The notes beneath the pieces were generated by a model. The model saw nothing but the letters and a program-made list of their open reading frames with translations. It had not been told where the DNA came from and did no database searches. This document shows, in pieces, positions 45,966-54,814 of a stretch of 64,000 nt of DNA; the stretch's first letter is position 1; the number at the start of each line of letters is the position of its first letter. This stretch comes from Gordonia polyisoprenivorans NBRC 16320 = JCM 10675 (GTDB lineage Bacteria > Actinomycetota > Actinomycetes > Mycobacteriales > Mycobacteriaceae), in NCBI RefSeq assembly GCF_000241325.1, contig NZ_BAEI01000031.1, positions 186,001 through 250,000 of the forward strand, read 5' to 3'. A program made the position numbers and the translations under genes.

Positions 45966-48300
45966 TCGAGGGCAGTCTCCTGATCACGGGCAGTCACCTG
46001 ATCGAGGGCAATTGCCCGAGGACGACGCGCCCACTCAGTGGCTGCGTCTGAATCTCGGCGGCGACGAGCCCGACGTGGAGCGCCCGGCCGATGGGAACGA
46101 GCGCCCGGTCGGCGAGGATGAGCGCCCGATCGACGTCAAGAAGCGCCCGATCGATGAGGATGAGCGCCCGATCGGCAAGAAGAAGCGCACGGTCGACGTC
46201 GGCGCGTGGCGGCGTTGGGGTGGCCGCGAGTGGACCGCCATCATCAGTTTCCTGATCGGTGCCATCACCGTCACCACCTTCTTCGCGATCGGCGCATGGC
46301 AGCGGCGCTGGATCGCCGACGACGGACTCATCGTCCTGCGCACCCTGCGCAACCTGTTCGCGGGCAACGGGCCGGTGTTCAACGCAGGGGAACGGGTCGA
46401 GGCCAACACCTCCACGGCGTGGACCTATCTGCTGTGGTTCTGGGCGTGGGTGACCGACGGCCAACTCGAGTACGTCGCCCTGTGGGTGGCGCTGGTGTTG
46501 TCGGTGTCGGCGGTGCCCATCGCGATGTACGGGACAGCCCGCCTGTTGCGTCGGCGCCTCGGTGGGATCACCGGCGATGGCTACACCCTGCTGCTTCCGC
46601 TCGGCCCGATCATCTACATCGCGTTGCCGCCGGCACGCGACTTCGCGACCAGCGGCCTGGAGAACGGGCTCTGTATCTTCTGGGCCGCGGTGCTGTGGTG
46701 TCTGCTGATCTCGTGGTGTCGGCGATCGTCCGGGGCCGAGGCCACCCGCGCCGGTTCGGCGGCCACACTGTTCCTCGCCTTCTGGGCGGGCCTGGCGCCG
46801 TTGGTTCGGCCCGAGCTCACGGTCATCGGCGGGATCGCCCTGGTGCTGGTGTTCCTGGCGCCCCAGACATGGAAGATGCGTGTCGGCATCGTCGTCGCCG
46901 CCGCGATTCTCCCCGTGGGCTACCAGATCTTCCGGATGGGGTACTACGCCCTGTTGGTCCCCAACCCGGCCGTCGCCAAGGACGCCAGCGGCTCCAAGTG
47001 GCATCAGGGGTTCATCTATCTGGCCAACCTCTTCGGGCCCTACACGCTGCTGTTGCCGGTGGTCCTCGCGCTCGTGGCGGGCATCCTGCTCGCCGTCGGG
47101 GTGCGCGCACGCAAGCTCAGCCCCACCGAGCCGTCATCGCAGGCCCCGACGACGGTGCGTGGCCGGTTGGCGTCGTGGTCGCGGCGTCTGCAGACGCCGG
47201 GCGCGGTGGTCACCGCGATGGTGCTCGCCGGCCTCATCGTCGGTCTGTACTGGCTGCGTCAGGGTGGCGACTTCATGCACGGCCGCGTCCTGCTGACACC
47301 ACTGTTCGTGATGTTGTTGCCGCTCATGGTGATTCCGGTGACCATCCCGGTGCGCGGTGTCGCCGCAGCCTTCCGCCGTCGCCGCATGCCCGCCCCCGCT
47401 GACGCTGACAGCGCCCTCGCTGACGCTGACAGCGCCCTCGCCGACGCCGACGCCGACGGCGCCCTCGCCACCGCCGACAGCGCCCCAGCCACCGCTGACA
47501 GCGCGCCCGCCGACACCGACGGCGCTCTGCGCGCCCGCCGTACACGCCTGCAGCTGGTCGGCTCGACCGTCCTCGCGGCGATGTGGATCACCACCATCGC
47601 GTGGGCGGCGATCGTCCATGAGGATGTCCTGCCCAACGCCGGCATCGACATCGGCCGCAGCGGCATCGTCGACGAGCGACGCTTCTACGTCACCAACATG
47701 GGCATCGAGAACCCAGTCACCGCCAAGGATTACCTCGACTATCCGCGCATGAAGGCGATGGTCGAGGACATCGAGCAGTATCAGAAGGAGGGCGGCGTGC
47801 TGATCGCGTCCTTCGACTACGACCAGTGGTACATCGCCCGCCTCCCCGCCAGCACCCCGCAGGACAAGCGCCAGCTGACGGTGTTCTTCCTCAATCTCGG
47901 CATGACCAGCATGAATGCTCCGCTCAACGTGCGGGTCATCGACCAGATGGGGCTGGCGTATCCGATCGCCGCGCACACCGAGCGACTCGACGACGGCCGC
48001 ATCGGGCACGACAAGGTACTGCCGACCGAGTGGGTGGTCGCCGAGGCCGGAGCCGTGGCGCGAGCCCCGATCCTGCCCGGGTTCCTCGACGAGGACGTCG
48101 TACGTCAGGCGCAGGTCGCCCTGACGTGTCCGGCCACCCGGGACCGGATCGCCTCGTACGAGGCGCCGTGGACGTGGCAGCGGTTCAAGAGCAACCTGAT
48201 CCAGTCGTTCACGTTCACCGACTACCGCATCGACCGCAACCCCGAGTACGAGATCCAGCACTGCGGTCTGAGGATGCCGCCGCGCATCCACCCGCGCTGA
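45940..48300 (+). CDS. aftB: Arabinofuranosyltransferase AftB (terminal beta-1,2)
   Basis: About 786 residues from GTG 45940; ATG at 45952 is an alternative. A GT-C membrane enzyme, Rv3805c-like, that adds the terminal beta-1,2-arabinofuranose caps from decaprenylphosphoryl arabinose. The catalytic aspartates are in RRWIADDGLIVLRTLRN in the first outer loop; about ten membrane helices follow and the C-terminal 250 residues are an outer soluble domain. Two unusual features are a charged N-terminal repeat tail (units like ERPIDEDERPIG) and a cytoplasmic ADSALADADSA-type repeat linker at about residues 485-528. Confidence 0.93.
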   Translation: MSRSMQSPDRGQSPDHGQSPDRGQLPEDDAPTQWLRLNLGGDEPDVERPADGNERPVGEDERPIDVKKRPIDEDERPIGKKKRTVDVGAWRRWGGREWTAIISFLIGAITVTTFFAIGAWQRRWIADDGLIVLRTLRNLFAGNGPVFNAGERVEANTSTAWTYLLWFWAWVTDGQLEYVALWVALVLSVSAVPIAMYGTARLLRRRLGGITGDGYTLLLPLGPIIYIALPPARDFATSGLENGLCIFWAAVLWCLLISWCRRSSGAEATRAGSAATLFLAFWAGLAPLVRPELTVIGGIALVLVFLAPQTWKMRVGIVVAAAILPVGYQIFRMGYYALLVPNPAVAKDASGSKWHQGFIYLANLFGPYTLLLPVVLALVAGILLAVGVRARKLSPTEPSSQAPTTVRGRLASWSRRLQTPGAVVTAMVLAGLIVGLYWLRQGGDFMHGRVLLTPLFVMLLPLMVIPVTIPVRGVAAAFRRRRMPAPADADSALADADSALADADADGALATADSAPATADSAPADTDGALRARRTRLQLVGSTVLAAMWITTIAWAAIVHEDVLPNAGIDIGRSGIVDERRFYVTNMGIENPVTAKDYLDYPRMKAMVEDIEQYQKEGGVLIASFDYDQWYIARLPASTPQDKRQLTVFFLNLGMTSMNAPLNVRVIDQMGLAYPIAAHTERLDDGRIGHDKVLPTEWVVAEAGAVARAPILPGFLDEDVVRQAQVALTCPATRDRIASYEAPWTWQRFKSNLIQSFTFTDYRIDRNPEYEIQHCGLRMPPRIHPR
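45955..46008 (+). repeat. Triple 18-bp repeat spanning the ubiA stop and aftB start
   Basis: Three direct copies of CAGTCTCCTGATCGAGGG with one and two changes, at 45955-45972, 45973-45990 and 45991-46008. The ubiA stop codon is inside the first copy and the repeat continues as part of aftB, giving the DRGQSPDHGQSPDRGQ segment. Confidence 0.8.
47395..47525 (+). repeat. Low-complexity ADSA-type repeat within aftB
   Basis: About ten degenerate copies of a 12- to 18-base unit built on GCTGACAGCGCC give the ADADSALADADSALADADAD and ATADSAPATADSAP stretches. It sits between the last predicted membrane helices and the outer domain. The same unit is repeated in pks13 (60379-60440 and 60868-60975). 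Confidence 0.8.
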
Positions 48301-48635
48301 CCCGGAACCGGGGACGCTGTGAGGAACCTTCGCGCAGCATCGGAGGAACTTGCGAGAAATTATCTCGAATCGGTAACGTGCCGCGGAGTGCGACCGATAG
48401 ACCGACCGTGAGAATTGCGGTGGGACCGATCCGTCCGCACCAACCTGAGAGAGCTGTGAGAGACGTCACAGAGTTTGTCAGGCTTCGGTGGCTGCAATAG
48501 GCTGCCGGGGGTTCCTCGTGTGCACGATGCACGAGGGTTCGGTGTGGGGGATCGGACGTCGCAGAGGTGTAGTCCGGAGTTCGACGCAATGACTGTTTCG
48601 TGTCGGAACCGGTGACAGAGGGAGAATGCAGGTCG
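48301..48635. other. Leader region of the first mycolyltransferase gene
   Basis: No gene is seen in these 335 bases. They hold the candidate promoter at 48475-48503, and an inverted stretch around 48350-48375 (GCGAGAAATTATCTCG) that reads as a short palindrome and may be an operator. Confidence 0.5.
48475..48503 (+). promoter_or_regulatory. Candidate sigma-70-type promoter of the mycolyltransferase gene
   Basis: TTGTCA is followed, after exactly 17 bases, by TAGGCT, a near-consensus -35/-10 pair. The predicted start of transcription would be near 48510, leaving about 125 bases of leader before the ATG at 48636. Confidence 0.5.
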
Positions 48636-49658
48636 ATGGGTGTAGGTGAACTGGAACCGAAGGCGTCCACGGGACTCAGTGCACGGCTCGTGGCGATTGT
48701 GGTCGCCGTGATGACCGTCGCGGGTCTGATCGGAGCAGTGGTCGGAACGGGCCAGGCCGACGCGCGCATCAACGGCACCGGCTTCCGCAAGACGCTGTGG
48801 ATCGACGCCTGCGGCATGCCCACCAACGGCGCCTTCGGCAACAAGTCCATGGCTCCCGGCAAGGTCCAGGTTCGTACCTGGTTCAAGCCGCAGAACAAGC
48901 GCACCGTCATCCTGCTCGACGGCATGCGCGCCCAGTACGACTTCTCCGGCTGGGAGATCAACACCAACGTCCAGGAACTGGTCAATCGCGGCGTCAACGT
49001 CGTCGAGCCGATCGGCGGACCGGCCAGCTTCTACACCGACTGGAATGCGCCCAGTAACTTCAACGGCCAGCAGAGCCGTTACATGTGGGAGTGCGTGATC
49101 AACAACCGCCTCCCGCAGGCACTGCGGGCCAACGGATTCCAGGGCAAGAACGGCAAGTACGCCATCATGGGCGTGTCCATGGGTGGTAACGCCGCACTGG
49201 TCCTCGCCTCCAAGCGTCGCGACCTCTACTACGCCGCCGGCTCGCTGTCGGGCTACAACTTCCTCAGTGCCCCCGGCATGCACACGATGATCCGTCTGGC
49301 GATGCTCGACGTCGCACCGCAGCCGTGGAACGTCGACGCCATGTGGGGCCCGCCGTGGGACGGCCGCTGGTATGACAACGACCCGTCGCTGCGCATCAAC
49401 CGCATGCAGGGCCTGAAACTCTTCGTCGGTTCCGGTAACGGACTCTTCGGCAAGTACAACGCGCTGCCGAACGTCTTCGACGACCTGTTCAAGGGTTCGA
49501 CGCTGGAGTTCCTCGCGTTCACCCAGGCCAAGGCCTTCGAAGGACTCGCCTTCATCAACGGCCTGCCGATCATGAGTTACTACGCCAACGGCACCCACGC
49601 CTGGGGCTACTGGCAGGACATGGTCTGGAACGCCTACTCGCGAGGCTTCTTCAACTGA
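48636..49658 (+). CDS. Mycolyltransferase, antigen 85 family
   Basis: About 340 residues. A signal peptide (LVAIVVAVMTVAGLIGAVVG up to ADA) precedes an alpha/beta-hydrolase that transfers mycolate from trehalose monomycolate to trehalose or arabinogalactan. The nucleophile is S181 in IMGVSMGGNAALVL and the histidine is in ANGTHAWGYWQDMVW; FYTDWNAPSNFNG and EPIGGPASF are family segments. It corresponds in position to fbpA (Rv3804c). The start at ATG 48636 is chosen because the upstream frame adds a non-hydrophobic leader; GTG at 48600 is the alternative. Confidence 0.94.
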   Translation: MGVGELEPKASTGLSARLVAIVVAVMTVAGLIGAVVGTGQADARINGTGFRKTLWIDACGMPTNGAFGNKSMAPGKVQVRTWFKPQNKRTVILLDGMRAQYDFSGWEINTNVQELVNRGVNVVEPIGGPASFYTDWNAPSNFNGQQSRYMWECVINNRLPQALRANGFQGKNGKYAIMGVSMGGNAALVLASKRRDLYYAAGSLSGYNFLSAPGMHTMIRLAMLDVAPQPWNVDAMWGPPWDGRWYDNDPSLRINRMQGLKLFVGSGNGLFGKYNALPNVFDDLFKGSTLEFLAFTQAKAFEGLAFINGLPIMSYYANGTHAWGYWQDMVWNAYSRGFFN

Positions 49659-49709
49659 TCGAGTAGCGCACTGCTCGACTGAGCAACGATCAACTGAGCA
49701 CCGGGACAG

Positions 49710-49741
49710 CCCCGGCCGCCACCACACGGTGTCGGCCGGGG
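49710..49741 (+). terminator. Hairpin terminator after the first mycolyltransferase
   Basis: CCCCGGCCG at 49710-49718 pairs with CGGCCGGGG at 49733-49741, with further pairing of CACC and GGTG inside the loop, followed by TTGTCT. The high GC stem and following T-rich tail fit an intrinsic terminator. Confidence 0.7.
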
Positions 49742-49784
49742 TTGTCTCATTGGTCCGGCATGACCGGCTATCCGCGCAACTCAC

Positions 49785-49895
49785 ATCACAGAAGTCACAA
49801 AAATCTCACCCGCCACAGCGTGGCGTCGCGCCAACCTGCGCCACGACGTGTAAGAAACACCTGAGGCGTAATGACACCAGTGAGATTTCTGTGAT
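49785..49895. repeat. Interrupted inverted repeat upstream of the LGFP mycolyltransferase
   Basis: The right arm GTGAGATTTCTGTGAT (49880-49895) is the reverse complement of the two left pieces ATCACAGAA (49785-49793) and AATCTCAC (49802-49809), which overlap by one base of the arm and are split by eight bases. It lies between the terminator and the start of the next gene and is AT-rich for this window. Confidence 0.6.
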
Positions 49896-49970
49896 TTGAG
49901 GGGCCACTGAGTCGACGCGGTCGCCGACCGCGATGCGTCGACCATCAGGGGTGCGAAGGAGCGCGAGGGT

Positions 49971-51482
49971 ATGCGAACAGTGAGTGCGGGGCGAACGAGT
50001 GGGCGTACGGCCACTCGCGGTGCGACGAGCCGGCGAACGCCACGAGTCGTCATCACGATGGTGGTGGTCGTGCTGGTGGCGCTTGGCTGGGCCCTGATCG
50101 GTCAGCAGGACGCCGTCGGTGCCCCCGCCCCGGCCCCGGCCCCGGCCCCGGCCCCGGCGAGTCCGGCCCCGGCAGCCCCGGCGAGTCCGGCAGCCCCGGC
50201 GAGCCCGGCTGCCCCGGCTCCGGCGGCCACTCCCGCGGCCTCCCCGGCGCCCACCCAGCCCGCCCGCGTCACCAAGGTGTTCTGGTACACCGACCGTCGC
50301 GTTGCGCTCTGGGTGTTCTCCCCGTCGATGAACACCGAGATCCAAGTCCAGATCCTGCTGGCCCGTGATTGGTGGGCCAATCCGACCGCGCGGTTCCCGC
50401 AGCTGACCATGCTCGACGGTCTGCGCGCACAGGACGATCAGAGCGGCTGGGTCATCAACACCGACGTCGTCGACTTCTACAAGGACAAGAACGTCAACGT
50501 CATCCTGCCCATCGGTGGCGAGTCGAGTTTCTACACCGACTGGAAGGAAACCGACAAGGGCAAGAACTACAAGTGGGAAACCTTCCTCATGCACGAGCTG
50601 CCGCCCATCATCGAAGGTGATTGGCGCTCAACGGATGTCCGTGGCATCGAGGGACTCTCGATGGGTGGTTCGGCGGCCATGATGCTCGCCGCACGAAACC
50701 CCGGCTACTACAAGTTCGCCGCGTCGTTCTCCGGCATCCTGCAGCTCACCTCCTACGGGATGCCGCAGGCCATCCAGTTCGCCCTTCGGGACGGCGGCGG
50801 CTACGACGCGATGAAGATGTTCGGCCCGCCCAGCGACCCGGAGTGGAAGGCCCACGATCCGTACCTGCTCGCCGACAAACTGCGGGGCACCAGTCTCTAC
50901 ATCTCGTCGGGCAACGGCATGGTCGGCCCGTACGACAAGCCGTCCGACATCCCGATGCTGGCGACCAACTACTCCGGTGTGGGACTCGAGCTGCTCTCCC
51001 GGGTCACCTCGCAGCAGTTCGCAATCAAGTTGAACCAGTTGGGAATTCCCGGACAAGCCGTCTACCGGGCGTCGGGTACCCACACCTGGCCCTACTGGGA
51101 ATTCGAGATGCATCAGGCCTGGCCGCAGGCGGCGGCAGCGCTCGGCCTCAGCGGTGACAAGGTGGCCTGCGGGGTCAGCCCGGCGTTCAAGAAGGTCGCC
51201 GGTCCGGCCCGGCTGGGAGTGTGCCTGACGCCGGAGTACGGCGTACCCGGCGGACGCGCCCAGGACTTCGCCGAAGGGCGGATCATCACCGGGCCGAAGG
51301 GTCCGCAGGTGGTCGGTGGCGCGATCGGCGGCGCGTATGTCGGCGCGGGCGGACCCGGCGGCAAACTCGGTCTGCCGACCAGCGGTGAGATGCCGTGGGG
51401 TCGCGACGGCGGCAAGACGCAGACCTTCGAACACGGCCGGATCAACTGGTCACCGAAGGGCGGCGCGCAACTCGCGCGATAG
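49971..51482 (+). CDS. Mycolyltransferase with proline-alanine linker and C-terminal LGFP repeats
   Basis: A 503-residue secreted Ag85-type enzyme with the nucleophile S230 in IEGLSMGGSAAMML and histidine in ASGTHTWPYWEFEMHQ. The N-terminus has a membrane anchor (VVITMVVVVLVALGWALIG) and then a PAPAPA-rich linker (about residues 50-95). After the transferase the last 130 residues carry LGFP-type repeats (KLGLPTSGEMPWGRDGG and the like) that bind the mycolate layer or wall polymer. The start at ATG 49971 follows an AAGGAG. Related enzymes with LGFP tails are known in corynebacteria. Confidence 0.93.
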   Translation: MRTVSAGRTSGRTATRGATSRRTPRVVITMVVVVLVALGWALIGQQDAVGAPAPAPAPAPAPASPAPAAPASPAAPASPAAPAPAATPAASPAPTQPARVTKVFWYTDRRVALWVFSPSMNTEIQVQILLARDWWANPTARFPQLTMLDGLRAQDDQSGWVINTDVVDFYKDKNVNVILPIGGESSFYTDWKETDKGKNYKWETFLMHELPPIIEGDWRSTDVRGIEGLSMGGSAAMMLAARNPGYYKFAASFSGILQLTSYGMPQAIQFALRDGGGYDAMKMFGPPSDPEWKAHDPYLLADKLRGTSLYISSGNGMVGPYDKPSDIPMLATNYSGVGLELLSRVTSQQFAIKLNQLGIPGQAVYRASGTHTWPYWEFEMHQAWPQAAAALGLSGDKVACGVSPAFKKVAGPARLGVCLTPEYGVPGGRAQDFAEGRIITGPKGPQVVGGAIGGAYVGAGGPGGKLGLPTSGEMPWGRDGGKTQTFEHGRINWSPKGGAQLAR

Positions 51483-51490
51483 ATCCAGCT

Positions 51491-51528
51491 CACACACGCG
51501 GCGCCCCACATCGGGTGCCGCGTGTGTG
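51491..51528 (+). terminator. Hairpin terminator after the LGFP mycolyltransferase
   Basis: CACACACGCGGC at 51491-51502 pairs perfectly with GCCGCGTGTGTG at 51517-51528, giving a 12-bp stem immediately after the gene stop. Confidence 0.65.
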
Positions 51529-51729
51529 CGTCCTGAGATCTGACTGTGGAATCGCGATGTTTGCGCAGGTGAGGTGGCTCCGGTGGCGAATGTTGTCCGC
51601 CTTGTTGGGTAGCCTTGCTGGCGGTTGGGACAAACCACCACGTGTGTGTACGTGGTCACCGGCGCGCCTCTCGTCGAACCAGGGGTCGGAGGGTTCGAGG
51701 CGGCATCGGTGATGCGTGACGAGGAAGTG

Positions 51730-52272
51730 ATGATGACGAAGTACTTGAGGCTGGGTGTGCTGATGACCGGCGTGGTGTTCGCGCTGGGTTCGCTGGCGGC
51801 ATGTTCGGACGACTCCACGGCGAGCGCCCCGATCACCAGCAATCCGGTCACCACGACGTCGCTGTACTCCGCGCCGTCGAGTGCCTCGGCGTCGAGCGCA
51901 CCGGAGTCCGGTCAGACCTCGGCCGGTGCCACCCCGACCACCGGCGGGTCCACGCTGCCGGCGACCACCCCTGGCTCGACGGCACCGGCATCGGGACAAC
52001 TCACCGCACCGGACGGGGCGCCGCTCGATGACAAGGCCAAGCGATACCTGCAGGCCCTGCGCAGCCAGAACGTCACGCTGCTCGGTGATACCGACAACGG
52101 TGTCGCGCTGTCGCTGGCCACCTACGTCTGCGACGCGCAGAAGAAGAACACCGACCCGGTGACCACCAAGGCCTACGTCACCGCACTGGTCGCTCCTGGC
52201 ACCCAGAACACCGCGGAGGCCAATGCCAAGGCCGACAAGGTGATCAAGGCCGCCCAGGACAACTATTGCTAG
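51730..52272 (+). CDS. Putative lipoprotein with DUF732 domain
   Basis: About 180 residues. The N-terminus is a lipoprotein signal (LRLGVLMTGVVFALGSLAAC), ending in the LAAC lipobox. A serine- and threonine-rich linker follows, and the C-terminal 90 residues have the DUF732 pattern, with KRYLQALRSQNVTLLGD and two cysteines (YVCDA and the final C). DUF732 proteins are secreted or surface proteins of unknown function. It lies between the second mycolyltransferase and culp6. ATG at 51730 follows a GAGGAAG; ATG at 51733 is possible too. Confidence 0.8.
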   Translation: MMTKYLRLGVLMTGVVFALGSLAACSDDSTASAPITSNPVTTTSLYSAPSSASASSAPESGQTSAGATPTTGGSTLPATTPGSTAPASGQLTAPDGAPLDDKAKRYLQALRSQNVTLLGDTDNGVALSLATYVCDAQKKNTDPVTTKAYVTALVAPGTQNTAEANAKADKVIKAAQDNYC

Positions 52273-52285
52273 CGGCAACCGACCT

Positions 52286-53290
52286 GTGAACGCCCGGAAG
52301 AAACGCTCACGGACCTCCCGTGCGCTGCGCCTGTTGATGGTTGCGGTCGCGCTGATCGCCGTCATCGCGATCGTGCTGATCGCGATCTGGATCAAGGGCA
52401 TCGTCGAGGGTCCGCCTGCACCGCCGCGTGGTGGCGGCCCGTCGTCGACGACGACGACCCCGCCGAACCGGCCGGAGGCCCAGCCCGCCGACTGCGCCGA
52501 CGTGTTGACGCTGGTGATCCCGGGTACCTGGGAGTCCACGCCGAACGACGACCCGCTGAACCCGACGTCCAAGCCGGCGTCGCTGCTGCTGCGCGTCTCC
52601 AAGGCGATCAAGAGTGAATTCCCCGAGTCGCGCACCGAGGTCTACACGGTGCCCTACATCGCCGAGTTCCGGAACCCCACGATCCTCAACGATCGGCAGA
52701 GCAGCTACAACGACTCGCGCACCCAGGGCTACAAGCGGGCCGCGGGCAAGATCATCTCCACCCACGAGCACTGTCCGCTGACGCGCTACGTCATCGTCGG
52801 CTTCTCGCAGGGTGCGGTCATCGGCGGGGACCTCGCCTCGGCCATCGGCAACGGCCGTGGAAACGTGTTGCCGCAGTCCGACGCCGATCTCGTCCTCGGG
52901 GTCGGACTCATCGCCGACGGCCGCCGGCAGCCCGGCGATCAGCGTGACATCGGACCCAACCCGCCCGGCGTCGGTGCCGAGATCGCACTTGCCGGGATGG
53001 GATCGCTGGTGCCGGGGACCACGATGACCGGCCCGCGTCCCGGCGGCTTCGGGGATCTGCAGAGCAAGGTCGTATCCATCTGTGCCCCAGGCGATCTCAT
53101 CTGCGATGCGCCGACGGCGTCGAATCCGTTGAGTGCCGTGAGTCAGCTGGCGAGCGCCATCAACAACCCGGTGCACGCGATGTATGCGACGCCGCGGTAC
53201 TGGTCTCTGGACGGTGCGACCGCGACCCAGTGGATGCGCGGCTGGGTCAACGGACTCATCGACGAGGCCCCGCGTCCGGCGCACAACTGA
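52286..53290 (+). CDS. culp6: Cutinase-family lipase Culp6
   Basis: A 334-residue membrane-anchored serine hydrolase, Rv3802c-like, an essential thioesterase/phospholipase in mycolic acid metabolism. The N-terminal anchor (LLMVAVALIAVIAIVLIAIW) precedes a linker and the cutinase domain. The nucleophile is S174 in VIVGFSQGAVIGG; the late CAPGDLICDA segment and the HAMYATPRYW region hold the acid and histidine. The GTG at 52286 follows the preceding stop by 13 bases. Position and length match the family. Confidence 0.92.
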   Translation: MNARKKRSRTSRALRLLMVAVALIAVIAIVLIAIWIKGIVEGPPAPPRGGGPSSTTTTPPNRPEAQPADCADVLTLVIPGTWESTPNDDPLNPTSKPASLLLRVSKAIKSEFPESRTEVYTVPYIAEFRNPTILNDRQSSYNDSRTQGYKRAAGKIISTHEHCPLTRYVIVGFSQGAVIGGDLASAIGNGRGNVLPQSDADLVLGVGLIADGRRQPGDQRDIGPNPPGVGAEIALAGMGSLVPGTTMTGPRPGGFGDLQSKVVSICAPGDLICDAPTASNPLSAVSQLASAINNPVHAMYATPRYWSLDGATATQWMRGWVNGLIDEAPRPAHN

Positions 53291-53480
53291 GCACCCACGT
53301 CGTGGCGTCGCGTGCTGCGGGGTGGCTGGGAAGGCCCTGAGCGGGGACCGATCCGTTTGGGCGGCGCCGACCTGCTGCATTAACGTTGTGGGCTGGCTCG
53401 GCGGTGTCCTGCGGAATGGGGACGCCCCCGCACGGCCACGAGAACTCATGACGACGCCGCGAACGCGACGAGGAGAACCA

Positions 53481-54494
53481 ATGACCCAGGGCGAGACCAC
53501 CGGGACCGGTGGCGGCGAGACCACGCTGCGCGCGTTCCGGTTCGGCGCCGGTGGTGAGGGCAACAAGGACGAGGGCGGCGCCCGCAAGTTCGTGAAGTTG
53601 GCCCAGACCGCCGAAGAATACGGATACGACACCTTTGCCGTCCCCGATCACCTCGGCAACCAGGTCGGCCCGCTGGCCGCACTGGGAGCGTTGAGCCAGG
53701 CCACCGACCGCATCAGGCTCGCGACGTCGGTTCTCGCGAACGGCTTCCGACATCCGGCGCTGTTGGTCAAGGAGGCCAACACCATCGACGTCCTGAGCAA
53801 GGGCCGCCTGGAACTCGGGATCGGTGCGGGCTGGCTGAAGGAGGAGTTCGACAAGGCGGGTATCGAGTTCGAATCCCCCGGTGTACGCATCCGGCGGCTC
53901 GATGAATCGCTGACGATCCTCGACAAGCTCATGCGCGGCGAGACCGTCGACTTCGACGGTGAGTTCTACCAGATCAAGGGACTCGAGGGCAGCCCGCGAC
54001 CGCGTCAGGGGCCGCGCCCGCCGATCGCCGTCGGCGGTGGCGGGCCCAAGATGCTCGCCCTGGCCGCCAAACACGCCGACATCATTTCCGTGGCGCCGGG
54101 CACCACCTCCGACGGGCGGATGAAGTTGTCGGACATGACCATCGAGAAGACCGCCGAGCGGGTCGACCGCATCCGCCAGGCCGCAGGCGACCGGTTCGCC
54201 GAGATCGAACTCAACTGGACGATCGCGGTCATCGTCATCACCGACGACCGGCAGTCCACGGCCGAGATGGCGCTCAAGGCACTCGAACAGGGGTATCCGC
54301 CGAACATCGAACGCGACACCGAGTTCACCGTCGATGACGTGCTGAACTCGCCGTACATCGCGATCGGATCGTTCGAGGAGATCGCCGACCAGATCCGGGC
54401 GGTGCGGCGGCGCACCTCGATGTCCTACGTCGGGGTGTTCCCGACGCAGATGGATGCCTTCGCGCCGGTCATTTCGCTCCTCAAGGGAGAGTAA
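53481..54494 (+). CDS. F420-dependent LLM-class oxidoreductase
   Basis: A 337-residue luciferase-like monooxygenase-fold protein. The segments FRFGAGGEGNK, DTFAVPDHLG, LGIGAGWLKEEFD and PIAVGGGGPKMLALAAKHAD are typical of the F420-dependent branch. These enzymes reduce or oxidise small substrates using deazaflavin. The ATG at 53481 follows a GAGGAGA ribosome binding site, so the longer upstream frame is rejected. It is inserted between culp6 and fadD32 in a locus where M. tuberculosis has no such gene, from memory; the target is unknown. Confidence 0.88.
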   Translation: MTQGETTGTGGGETTLRAFRFGAGGEGNKDEGGARKFVKLAQTAEEYGYDTFAVPDHLGNQVGPLAALGALSQATDRIRLATSVLANGFRHPALLVKEANTIDVLSKGRLELGIGAGWLKEEFDKAGIEFESPGVRIRRLDESLTILDKLMRGETVDFDGEFYQIKGLEGSPRPRQGPRPPIAVGGGGPKMLALAAKHADIISVAPGTTSDGRMKLSDMTIEKTAERVDRIRQAAGDRFAEIELNWTIAVIVITDDRQSTAEMALKALEQGYPPNIERDTEFTVDDVLNSPYIAIGSFEEIADQIRAVRRRTSMSYVGVFPTQMDAFAPVISLLKGE

Positions 54495-54814
54495 AGTGTG
54501 TCCTCGGTCCGGGGGCGGAAAGCCGCACGACAACCGCCGGCGAAGGACCGCTGCAGTGGCGTGATCACACTGCGGTGGAGTCAAGGTGGACATGACGATC
54601 ATGAAGTGAGCGAAAGGGTTGGGAAGAGTCGTGCGACCGCGACCAACGCGGTCCACGGACGAATGGGTACCGACACGACCGCCGGTGCACGGCAAGGGAC
54701 GACTCGAGGGTCACACTGAACCGAGCAGCGCGGTCGGGCGCCGCGGGGTGTGCCACGAGGTACGCACGATATGCCCATTTGGGGGCAGGAACGTGGGGGC
54801 CACAGGAGTAATGA
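54495..54814. other. Leader region before fadD32, no gene seen
   Basis: About 320 bases without a convincing gene; a 73-codon frame from GTG 54498 has no ribosome binding site and an unlikely composition. A GCAGTG...CACTGC inverted repeat at 54553-54573 around TGATCA, close behind the oxidoreductase stop, may be a weak terminator or operator. Confidence 0.4.

Noticed and set aside
49781..49811. A CRP/GlxR-like TGTGA-N6-TCACA site upstream of the LGFP mycolyltransferase
   Set aside because: The half sites present are not in the required orientation and spacing.
54498..54719. A 73-codon frame just after the F420-type oxidoreductase
   Set aside because: No ribosome binding site, unlikely amino acid composition, and it overlaps the probable fadD32 leader.
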